From the NCBI GenBank assembly GCA_023101885.1, contig JALPQD010000514.1, positions 1,083,602 to 1,147,601 of the forward strand: 64,000 nt of DNA. The letters are read 5' to 3'. A program made the position numbers and the translations under genes. Under the pieces are notes generated by a model that worked only from the letters and a program-made list of their open reading frames with translations, was not told the origin of the DNA and did not search any database. Below are positions 27,701 to 40,079 of the stretch, piece after piece (within the stretch, counting starts at the first letter, position 1; every line of letters begins with the position of its first letter). The DNA is from Typhlomys cinereus. Its lineage: Eukaryota > Chordata > Mammalia > Rodentia > Platacanthomyidae.

Positions 27701-30700
27701 GGAAATGTTTATAATTTCAGTTCTGCCTCCCCTTGAAACACACCAGTGTCTTTTCAATGCACATGGGTGAGACAGTTCATTTGGTGGTTTCACTGATACT
27801 TGAATTATAATGTCTGTGACTTTGGATAATAGATCATAATGCTTAGTCTAAAACTAGTGGGATATGACTGGACATTGAAAACTTCCCAGGGAATATAAAT
27901 CCAGAGTTCTTATTGTCTCTACTAGTCATTTTGGTAAAGGTTAGTAGTTCTGCTAGCCATGTTTTATGGGTTTTATGGGTTTATCGACTATATTTTTTTA
28001 ACCCTACCTATGCAATAAAGAGAAAGCATCCAATGACAAACTGAAATATCATCCCTTAAGAATGGTTTTCTAATTTTGGAACTTCCAATTCTGACTGAAA
28101 AGTGGAACATTTTCCCAACTTTTTCTTACATATACTTCCCACTTTTGTGATCCTTGGATCCATTTTTGCAAATGTGACTAAACTGGTACAAGGATCAATT
28201 GCCTACTCTAGTCAACTTTCAAAGTTTCCATGCAACGACTGCTACTGTTTCTGTTTCTCAGCCATGCCCAGGTGTTTTCATAGCAAGCTACTCTAAAAGT
28301 AGTCAATAAATGAAAAGTGCAAGTGTTTTTATCTTGTTTTTCTGTTCTGAAAAATGATTTGCATTAGTGTGTCCTCCATGGATAATAGCTGATGTCCAAT
28401 GTTTTTAATACATCATCATTCCCTGACTTTTTGTCTGAGATTGAGTGCAATATTTCTATGCAGGTTTCCTATGAAAACTGGGCATATGGAGAACCTAATA
28501 ATTACCAAAATGTGGAATACTGTGGTGAGCTGAAAGGTGATCCCGTTATGTCCTGGAATGATATTAACTGTGAGCATCTTAACAATTGGATTTGTCAGAT
28601 ACAAAAAGGTAAGTCACTGTCCTGCATATTGGAGAGCTAACCCTTTGAGAGAGCTCAGTATCTTCTCCGTATTAGCAAAATCAAATAAACAAAAATAACA
28701 GGGAGGGAACTGTCTTGAAGCCCTCAGTTTCACAGGATAAGAATAAAGGCGCTGAGTACAGATAAATGTTCCAAAGGAACAGAAGATCAAAGGCCACACA
28801 AGAATCCCTGACCAGAGTCACGTATCTGAGAACATTCCCACCAGCAACTCTGATTCATTTAGCTTCTGCACTGGCAGGAGTGGAGGAGTGTCCTGCCCTG
28901 ACACTCTGTGTCATGTAAAACGCGGTGCAATTGCTTCAGCTACTTGACTTTCTGCATTAGCCCTGATGGCTATAGGTGGAAGCGTCCCCCAGTCTGAGTA
29001 TGTTAGTTAACTAATAATCTGAAGCACATATTCAACATCAAGATCCAGGACCATCGGAAGGACGCTGATGTGATTGGACCCAGCTTGGTATTATTTGTAG
29101 CGACTCAGAAACTTTCAGAAAGTCAAGTCAGGCCACAGTGGCCAGAGGAGCCAGTTTATGATAAACAAGCCCACAAGCAAACCTACCCTTGAAGGGAAAT
29201 ACAGATCACTGTCCTCCTTTGCAAACATATGAAGAGAACCACACTGCCCTCTGCTGTCGGGCAACTGTCTGCAGCCTTGCAGTTAAGGCATGCTACTGCC
29301 CCCTGCTGGCTCCAGTTGATTCCTGTTTTCAGTTTCTAGAACAGGAATACAGAGGACTTGGATTAACAAAAAGGGAGGGGGTATTCCTGTTATCCGTGGT
29401 AGGTTAGTATCCTTTTAGTATTATTAGTAGCGTTCCTCTGCTCTTATAGATATAACCCGAATGCTAGGCAATCCGAGTCCTCTCACCAGACTCCCAACAA
29501 AATCAGACCCATTATTAAGCATATTTTGAAAGAAAACTACTTCACTTAAATTCTAATAAAATATGCATTTTATTTTTTTGAAAATTTAATAGTGTATTAG
29601 TTATAAATAGTTCATACTGAATAATTTGCAGTATTGAAGTTGTATGCGATTCCACAGATAATTATGAGGTGGATGACTGTAAAACTAGTATTTAGTGAGC
29701 AGTAAGTACATATCAATAACTCGAATAATGTACCCAATTTATAGACACTACAATATAGATATTTTAATCCATTTTGTGCTAAGCAATGTAATCCCATGTT
29801 ATGGATATGAAGTTCGGCTTTGTGACTCTAAAACTCATGTTCTTTCATTTCTTTTATTTGACACTATTGGTACCTAAAAGTCATCTTTCTAGTTGTGGTA
29901 GCCAGAATTGCATCTAATAACCTTAATGCCTAGTTCACTTGTGCTTTATCTCCTTCTCACTCTGTGTTATGTGAGTTGGAGCATAGAATGGAGAGAGGGA
30001 GAGAGGTGTGTGATCACATTTTATATCTTGTTTTCTTGTTTTACAGGAAAAACACTACTCCCTGAACCAACCCCGGCTCCTCAAGACAGTAGGTGTTTCT
30101 GTGTTTTCTAATCTCTGTACTGTAGCCTCCCCTTTGTTCTCAATAAGAAAAAAAAATCACCCTGGAAAGATAGAGATCAGAAACTTCTTAATATCTTTGA
30201 GACTCTCAAGAAAGGTTGGATTTTTGTCTTCAGAGATAAGTCAACATGCTTCAGCCCTGTTAGTACAATTTCCTGTGGGTTCAGGAGTTGAATCCAAGGG
30301 CCCAAGGACTTTGCTTTAGCACATGATCAATGGCTACTGGAAGAGATTACCACAAATTTGAAGGTTCAAAACAACACATAATTGTTCCCTACAAATTCTG
30401 GAAGTCAGAAGCTTGAAATCAGTCCCACCAAGCCAGAATGCAAATTGTTCACACATCCAAGGCCTCCTCCAGAAGTTCAGGGGAACATCTGGTCACTTAC
30501 TTTTATCGGCTCTAACAGCTACATTCCTTGAATTCAGTGGTTTATGAACAGTTCCTCCATTTTCAAAACCAGCAATATTGAATCTTGTGTCAGTGGTAAG
30601 GTTGCCTCATCATGTAGTTGGAATGCCCTCTGAAGTTCTCTCCAAGGGTACTTAAATTACATCCATGGCCCACCCAGAACATCCAGAGTAATCTCTCCTT

Positions 30701-33700
30701 CTCAAGGTCCTTAATGCAACCACATTCACAAAGTCCTTTTCATTATTAGCTAATATCTAATATTGACAGGTTCTAGGAATTAGGTCCTGGCATCCGGATC
30801 TTACTTAGCTTCCTATCATGTAGAACCATAAAACACATGGTTTGCAAGAATCTGTCGAGGCCTTCTTGGCATATGCATTTCTTCATTCCCCAATTTACCT
30901 CGAGCTCCACAAATCCATCTGTGAAATGTCTTTTCCTACAGTAGGGCTGGAATCTGGTTTCTCATTGATCCCATTCCCTGGCCCTAGAGCATCATAGGCA
31001 CATGCATGTTAATCTTTCCAGTTATGGGATCCTAAGGAATCATATTGCTCAGTAATGAGCCACGGAACTTAGTTGGGAAGATAAACCAGGGTAATTTCAC
31101 AGGACTGATAGAAAGAGGATATTTGACTTTGGACAATCCAGTCTTTACTGGATATGATTCTGCTTATGTTGTGCTCTGGAGTTCATATTTGGCATATATA
31201 CTGTCCCTTCTAACGTAATTATTTTGTTAAAATCCATGACATTTTCTAATGATTTTGTTTCAGATCCACCAGTTACTGCGGATGGGTGGGTTATTTTCAA
31301 AGACTACCAGTATTTTTTTAGCAAAGAGAAGGAAACCATGGACAATGCACGGGCTTTCTGCAAGAAGAATTTTGGTGATCTCGTGACAATTAAAAGTGAA
31401 AGTGAAAAGAAGTTTCTATGGAAATATGTAAGAATCTGTTAATGTAAGACAATGGAATGTTATAGCACTTGGTGAAGGTTGGGAATGTTATCATTTCGTG
31501 AATCAGGGCCATCATAAGGATTATATTTTATTGTATTAATTATCAGTGCAAAAACCACCAAAGTCTATAAACTTGTTTTTTTGTCTGGACATTATAAGAA
31601 TTCATGCTTGATGGCTTTGAGCTTGTTAATTTGACTTTGAAAGATTCTAAGTCTTAATTAATTGTGATATCAGTCCTAGGCTCTCTCTATATTATAAGTA
31701 TAGTCATCAACTAAAAAAGCTGTCTTTATTGGGTCAAATTGTTGGTGATAAGATAGTACAGCTTGATTATTCATATAAAAATGTTGGTTGTACCCAAATT
31801 GTCAACTATAACTGAGGATAAAACTAAATTAATTACAGTGTTTGATTCAATATCTGTCTGCTAAAAAATCTTCACCTATTTTTGCCAGAAAGGAAGTCAC
31901 AGAGGAAGAGCGGAATATAATTGATTAACAAAGAAAGGAAAAATTCATCTGAATTCAATGATGTAAATATATAGTCTGACTTCATCGGACAGACCTTTCT
32001 TTGAAAGTCTCAGAATTCATTGTAATATTACACAAATATGTATTTATATACATTATATATTAAATCCTCATCCTTCATTGTCTAAATCCCATTGGTGACT
32101 TTGTTTAGAAGGGTGCCCTCAACACCCATCTATTACAGGCTTTTGAAATGCAGAGATTGCCTGAAAGCATTTGCTTTATAAAAACAGGTTATTTTGTTGT
32201 AGGCACAATTTTTTTCTATTTTATTGAAAAATACAAATTAAATACACAGCATTTCTGCATAATTCTTCCTTAGAAAAACAGGCTGCCTCATAAATATGTA
32301 GGTTTTGTCTAAAAGTTTGCCTGTTAATAGATTATTCTAACTTGAACTGAATGTAAATTTCCATTTTCTAGGTGAACAGAAATGGTGGGGATACACCATA
32401 TTTTATTGGTTTGTTGATCAGCTTCGATAAGAAATTTACGTAAGTAAATCAAGCTAACACAGCTTTCTTTGGCACTGCTACCTTATGAATAACTTTTGAG
32501 ACATTGTTTTTCTGAGTGCATCAAAAGATTCCCATTTGTTCACAGTTTGAAAAACAATTCTAAAAGTAAAACAGAAATTCAAGTGATCCTGTTAAATGTT
32601 TTCAGCATTAATAATTCTCAAAGAGGGCTGAAGAGATGGCTCAGGGGTTAAACCTCTGCTTTGCAACCAGAAGGTCCTGAGTTCAGATCCCAGGTCCATC
32701 AAAAAATGGGAGGCAGAAATGGCAGCAGCCTAAACTTCTGGCCCTGGAAGGCAGGAGCCTGGGAAACTCCAAAGCAAAGCAAAGAGCAATCCGGGGCAAT
32801 TCCTGAAGTTACCTTTGGACCTCCAAAGTCACACATAGTACCCTCTGATACACACAGACACACACAGAGACACATGCAAAAATTAAAAAAAAATTCTCAA
32901 AGAACTCAGTATTAGATTTAACATAGCAGAAGTGCCATTTGTCCTTGTTTCAGGGTATCAGGCCATTAGGAAATGATTGACTAAGATGTATTAGATAAAT
33001 GTGAATGATAAACTTATTTTGAAAGTTATGATCTATCTTGAGTAATGCTGGTATGTAATCAACCGAAGGACCCTTGTCTTGTGCACATACAGCTCTGTGT
33101 TCGATTACTTTTTCTGTTGTAGCGGGTTTCCTTGTAAGAGAAGGAATCATCTGCTTCCTCTTACAGGATTTCAGGGGCCAGGAAAAGCTGAGAAAGGAAG
33201 GAGGAAATTAGTTTACTGGTCTTTAATACGTATATTCTCCTGAATCTGTCCTGGCCTGTGCACAGATGTCCTAGATCCCATGGGGCTTCTGTCATCATCT
33301 CTGGGCAGCAGAGACCTAATTAAGTTGGTTATTTCTAAGGAACAGAGATGTTGGATGTTTCTATGGATGAACACATGTTTATAATCTCTAACATGAAGGA
33401 GGGGGGAGATTTGAAGATTGTTTTTACTTCCAGCTCTCAAATACACTGAAATTATAACTTATAAAAATAGATATGAGCCCACCTACCTTATTGGGGGGAA
33501 AAAGGAATAAATATAAAACTCATAATGGACCTAGTGATAGAATTCTTGGCTCTGTGCAGGAGGTTAAATTATGTGGAAATTATGCCAGAGGACTAATGTG
33601 GGAGTTAGCAAGATGACTCCGTGGCTAAAGATGCCTGTCATGCAAGGCTGATGATCTGAGCTCAATCCCTGGAGTCCATTTCATGAAGTTGTCTTCTGAT

Positions 33701-33755
33701 CTCTACACAATTGTTTTGATATGCATCCTTCACGCACACGCGCACGCGCGCGTGT

Positions 33756-33792
<37 letters not shown>

Positions 33793-36700
33793 TAATTTAG
33801 GAAGAGTAATATGGAAGAGCTTTGTTTATGGCCTCTAGAGTAATTAGAATATCTGCTTCTCCTTCTCTTCAAGACTTAAGGCAGCTTATTCCAGAGAGGG
33901 AAAAGAAGACAATACCAGTGTGCAATATTTAGAACTGTATAATGCATCTTCTTAGTGGATGATTTCCTGGTGACTGGTGGTATTTAAAAATGAAAACGTG
34001 ACATTGTGCATGATTAAATCTAATTTTGAGTTGTTTGCGAACCTGACTGAAAAGTGTCAGAGGCTATCACACAAATGTCAAGCGCACAATTTTTTTTAAG
34101 AAATTGTTTTTTAGTTTTCATGTGTATTTATTTTGGGATGCATGCATGTGTGTAAATGTGTTTGCATGTGGGTGGAAGCCCATATGCATTTGTGCCTGTA
34201 GAGTCTCAAGCATGATTTCAGGAATTATCCTTGATTATTATTCTTTTCCTCAATTCTTTTTTAATGTTACATACATGAATATAGTGAATTCATAATATTT
34301 TCAATTTTCAACCCTTAGTCCCAAGTCCCACCCCTCCTTTTCCTCTTGTAATCCTTCATCTCCCCTACCAGACTCCCTCTTATTTTCAAATCTTTCACTT
34401 GTGTGGCCCACTGTGAGATACTATTGAGGAAAATATCTTCCTTTTCTTCCCTGTCAGCATTAGTCTTCATCAGTCTCTCAGAGAGGTATGGAGCTTCTTG
34501 AGATCTTCTATTTTCATGATAAGATATTGAGACTGATCCTATTTTAATTTTTGCATAAGCATACATTTGTGTGGTGAAGTCTCATATATCACAACTTTGT
34601 CATGTTTAGGTGATAATGTCTAGACCACCATTGCCTCACTTCAGGCTCTTACACTCTTATTGCCGCCACTTCTATAATGCTCCTTGAGTCTTGGAGATGG
34701 GGTGGATGTCTATTGTTTTTCTACCTTATTATTTAGAGGCTAGGTCTCCAGTTATACCCAGAGTTCACTGATGGGGCTGGCCTAGACACCTGGCTTGCTC
34801 CGAAGATTGCCAGGTTCCAACTTCTGGTACTGGAGGCACAGGAGAGCCACCAAGCCGATCTGGCATTTTATAGGAAATGGACATCTGAATGCCAGTCCTT
34901 TTGCTTGCATGGCAAGCATTTGAACTGCTGAGCTATTTCACCACCTCACCTCTCCACCTCTACATTTGCATCACTTCTTTGGTTGACTGGGATAGTGACA
35001 CACTGTTTGCATTTGCTTTTCCAGGTGGATGGATGGAAGTAAAGTGGATTATGTGGCTTGGGCCACAGGCGAGCCCAATTTTGCAAATGAGGATGAAAAC
35101 TGTGTTACTATGTACACAAATTCAGGTGGGCGACTTTGGGCTAAAAGTAACAAGTGAGGAAATTTAGAAAAAAGAACAGAGGATATTAATTTTACACCAC
35201 AACCCATTTGGTTTTTAGAGAGAAGTTTAGCAGGAATCTAACAAATAACACTGTCAATATTCTCACTTCTGTCCAATTATGATATGTGTTAATGAAATTT
35301 CCACAATATGCCTATTCCTACTTTTCTCCCTTTACCTCTTTTTTCTATAAATGAGGAATAATGATATGATTTGTCTGTTATGGAGAAGATTAAATGAGGT
35401 AATACATCGAATCTAAACATACACTTAGGTGTTATTAGAATTTGAAGATTTGTGATCTCTCACTTGGGAACACATATGTAGTACCAAGAGCACTTTTGGG
35501 GGGTGGGGATGTTTCTGAAAAGTATAACCAAGAGAGTGAATGAGATAGTGCATGGATTCTTCTAGTCCATGAAAATTAAATGTGACTTTATCCTAACCAT
35601 TTTTGAGACTCCTCATCAAATTAAAATTTGTTTCATTAAAAAGGTGTATTTATAGAGGACTATGTAAACCTGATTTCGTTGTCTTCTTCTTCAATAGGGT
35701 TCTGGAATGACATTAACTGTGGTTATCCAAATCAGTTCATCTGTCAGCGGCACAACAGCAGCATCAATGCCACAGTGATGCCCACTGTGCCCTCAAGCCC
35801 AGGAGGCTGCAAGGAAGGTTGGAACTTGTATAATAACAAGGTATTAGGAGAATTACTTGCAGTTTTGGCTTTCATATAGTTAGTTTTTCTTGTTCCTGTA
35901 CTATGATACACTAACAAAGCAACTTCAGAGAAAAGAGGGTGTTGGCTCCCAGTACAAGAAGAAAAAGTCCATCTTGGCGGGGAAGTCATGACAGAAGGGC
36001 TTCTTGGAGGCAAGCGGTTATGGCAGCTGCTCTTCACATCCTTGCGGCTTAGTAGCAGAGAGAAGGTCTAGAATAGGGTTAGGTTACGTCTTCAAGGTCT
36101 GCACACTTTTCTGTATGTATGAGGTAGGCCCCATATCCCAAAGGTTCTGTAACTTCCTAGAGGACATTTCCAGCTGGGGACCAAGTGTTCAGACACATGA
36201 GACTTTGGAGGACATTTTCTATTTAAACCCTAATGACATTGTCCAATATGGCAGGTGATAAATGCAAATCTTTCAGCTCAAAGCTAACTTTAGCATACCT
36301 CATCACTTTAAGACATCTTGGCAAGATTAACTGGAGATTCCCGTCAGAAAATCTCAATGGAAATGGAGAGTTCACTTGAGGCATTATCCAAATCACTGTG
36401 CTCTTTATCTCAAGGGAAAAATAAAGTCTCTGGGTCGTCAAGCTGACAATATTTTGCATTCCTATTTGTGAGAAAATGTGTATGCAGCTATAATTTGATT
36501 CTTTAGAGCAAGCTTTATTATCTTTAGTTAAAACTATATTTCCCCTCTGGCTTCCGCTTTAGTGTTTCAAAATCTTTGGGTTTGTCTCCGAAGAAAGAAA
36601 AAACTGGCAAGATGCGCGGACAGCTTGCAGAGGATTTAAAGGGAATCTGGCATCCATAGAGAATGCAAAAGAACAAGGTATGCTGGCCATTTTCCAATTC

Positions 36701-36834
36701 ATTCTGATGAATATAAATATGTAGCTTTTCCCATAGGTTGGTAGACTGTTGTTGATTGTAACTGACTTGTTTGTCCCTAGAGTAAAAAGTAATAAGGAAA
36801 AAAATTAAAAACAATTTTAAAATTTTTTATTTAT

Positions 36835-36883
<49 letters not shown>

Positions 36884-37136
36884 ATCACAGGCGAATTCGG
36901 GAACCACCATGGACACCTCCACCTCCTCCTTGTTTACTCCGCCCAGGGATTCACAGGCTCCGCCCTACCAGGACCAGAAACGCAGGCTGCCCCTGCTTCC
37001 GCCCGGCATCTATACGTGGGGTTCAGGATCCGAATTCAGGACCTTCCACCTGCCATGCAGAGGCTTAACCCTTGAGCCACTTCTCCAGCCCCCAAATTAA
37101 ATTTTTATTTAAATTATTTTCGCTTAGTTTTAGGCA

Positions 37137-37186
<50 letters not shown>

Positions 37187-40019
37187 GACCTTTCCTCCTT
37201 GTTTGACAACAAGCGTCTTCCCACTTGCTGCAGAAACCAGGCTGGCTGGCCCACAAGCTTCTGGAGAGTTGTATCTTCATCTCTCATTTCCCACAGGCAC
37301 ACGGCTATTACAGATACTTTAGCCATCGAGTCTAACAGTCACATGTGGTCAGGAGATCTGCACTCTGGTCTTCATGCTTCTGTGACCAGTTTTTTATCCA
37401 CTGAACTGTCTCCCCAATCTTCATGTTGGCTTTTTTTTTCTTTGGCTCGAATAATTTCCTATTTTCATAGTAACTCCATGAAACAAGTATTACTACTTCA
37501 TTTTGTGAATGAGAAAGAGGTGTTCAGAGAGTCTTGGGGGAAGAGGCTTGCTCAGTAAGAAGAAGAGTTTGGAATCAAGCCCATGGCTGGCAGCTTGAAA
37601 CCCATTCCATCTCCAATTCTGTTTCTCCAAAGAGGAGCTGTTCTCAGAATGAAATGAGCACTGCTGATTTCCTGTTTACTTCTCTTCTAGGCACTTGATT
37701 ACAGAGCTTGCAGTATAAAAAAAGCTAGAAAATTTGGAAGTGAGTCTTGAGCACATGTAGCAATAATTATCTTTTTTTTTGTAATGAGATATAATGGTAA
37801 GCTGAAGCTATGGAGAATATGGAAGGCAAAAATTTGTCACATCCATTATAATACAAAGAATTGCAAAATTCATTCTCTTGTCAAAGTAAAGACTAGGGAA
37901 AGGTTGGTAAAGAGCTTGCTGTACAAGCAACAGGACCTGAGTTTGATCACCATCACCCATACAAAAAGCTGGAGGTGGTAACAGAAGCCTGAAATTCCAG
38001 CACTGAGGAAGTGGAGACAGGAGCAGTCTTCGGACTAACTTTCCATCCAATTTAGCCTAATCAGTGAATCCCAGATCCTAGGGAGATACTCTGTTACCAA
38101 AAAAGAGGCAGGTAACTCCCGAAACACAATATTCAAGATTGACCACTGACTTTTGCATGCATGTGCACACATGTGGATATTTATCCATAAATATGCACCT
38201 GAACACACATGAACATGCATACAAAGGCACTTGGTATTTTCTGTCTTTGCTAAAAATAGGTACTATGTTAAATTTATGATTTGCTCTTGAGGAATGATGT
38301 TGACCAACCATAGGAAATTCAGACTAAACCGATGAAGGGTTTGGAATCTATAACAAGCAAGTAATGGATCAAAGATCTTCAGGTTAAACAGTCTGAGAAA
38401 GTGAGGGTGTAAGCCTTGAAAGATCACCCTGTGTGCCCCCCCCAAAGAACCTAGGATCGGTGAGGAGGAGTTTCAGAAAGATTTAGGTTCAAAATGAGAT
38501 GGCAGTTCCAATGGCTAGAAGTAATATGACAGGCTGCTTTGTGAGTGAGGCAAGGTTTCTAAAGACTGAAGAAGCTACATATACTGGCTGGCAAATTGTG
38601 CACAGAAGATGTTCAATAGAGCTTGGTTGGATATGTACATTTGTAAGGACATTATAGGGAAAAAAAACTAGATAGTCTTTAAGATCTCTTTTACTTGAAC
38701 TATCTTTAATTTTCAAAATTGTTACCCAAAATGACATATATCTCAAAAAGTGTAAGAAAGATTCTAGAAACCTGCCTAGCTTTCTCAAGTGCTTGCTCTA
38801 TAAATATATAGGCACGTGCTCTCTTGGCATACAACAAATGGATCAAATTTCCACTAAGAACCTTGACAAGTTCAACAATTTGCCATATACCACAAGCAAA
38901 GGGTCAGACCACAGCACATGATAACAGAGCGTAACAGTATTCTCTCCTTGGTCTACCACATTTTTGCTTTAGTTACCCAGTAGAGAAACCCAGTCATGGA
39001 TTTCCTGTCTTCACCACAAAGTGCTGGTTCCTGGCATAATGAAATTAGAACCTGAGCGACAGAGATGTACAGAAGGAAACAATTTTCTGATAAAAATAAC
39101 ATTATCCCTGGCACAGCGGACCATGGTGTTGAATTCTTACTGTGGCTGTTGGCAGTAAAAAGAAGTCAATGCCTAATACCAGATCGAGGTTTTCTGCATT
39201 TCAAGTTGAACATCAGGCCAAAATACAATTATTGAGGAAACACAATAAAATTAAAATAAATATCTATTCTTGCTCTTTTTTCACTGAAAAATATTGGAAG
39301 AAAAGCCCTCCCCCTTTTTAGTATCTATATCTTTAGTGAATGGGAAAAAAGTAGTCAATCAATGTGAGCAATACGCCACCTCTGCTGTTCTAGAAAAGGG
39401 CTGTTCGTGGGATTGTGCTCATGAATAAGCAGGTGATTGTAACTCTGCAAACTTCTGATTTGCATTTTCTATTAGCAACCTCTAATGCAGGGTCATTCGA
39501 TTTCCTCTTTGGATTCAGAGGATGTGTGTAAGTGTAGATGTTTGCAGTCTCTGTTCTGTGAAGCGGAAGACTCTATTCAGGTCTGATGGGTGGAGGGAAG
39601 GAAAAGACAGCGGCAGAGAGCAGTGTGTGGGAGGTGGTTTGTGGGGGTGCGTTCTAGGATAGGGAGGGCTAGGAACGCATTCACCTTTCAACATTGTAGA
39701 TATCAGCCCCACCTCCTTTCTGTTGCAGAATTGCTAAGGAAGCCAGGCTCTGCTGTGGTCTGTGTGCCTTGAATTCCTCTAGATCTCCTCTTCCAATGAA
39801 GAGAGCTTTAGCTTGGGGATGTCTGTCTGCTACCAATACAATAGTGAGGTCATCACTGGGCTTTGGGTGTTACCTGTCTGGAGGAATTTCCAGTGGTTTA
39901 AGCTCTTTGGTTTGAATTGTCTGAAATCTGAAATACAATATTGAAAATCTAAGCACTGAAATTTTCTTTTCTGGACAAATACTTTTGATTTTCAGAACTT
40001 CTCTAGGCCAAGAGGCTCA

Positions 40020-40079
<60 letters not shown>

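Larger units (their letters stand above)
28609..30046 (+). other. MRC1 intron 15
   Basis: 1.4 kb with no SINE recognised. It carries the CTCF-like pair at 29244-29309, the only motif-level signal noted here. Confidence 0.85.
32440..35024 (+). other. MRC1 intron 18
   Basis: 2.6 kb: sense B2-like SINE, sense SINE with a CG/CA tail, and an antisense SINE split by an L1-like insert. 32900-33590 is plain. Confidence 0.85.

Noticed and set aside
36838..37185. Regular short repeats considered as a possible CRISPR or satellite array
   Set aside because: They are simple (GT)n tracts at the ends of antisense SINEs; no spacer structure.
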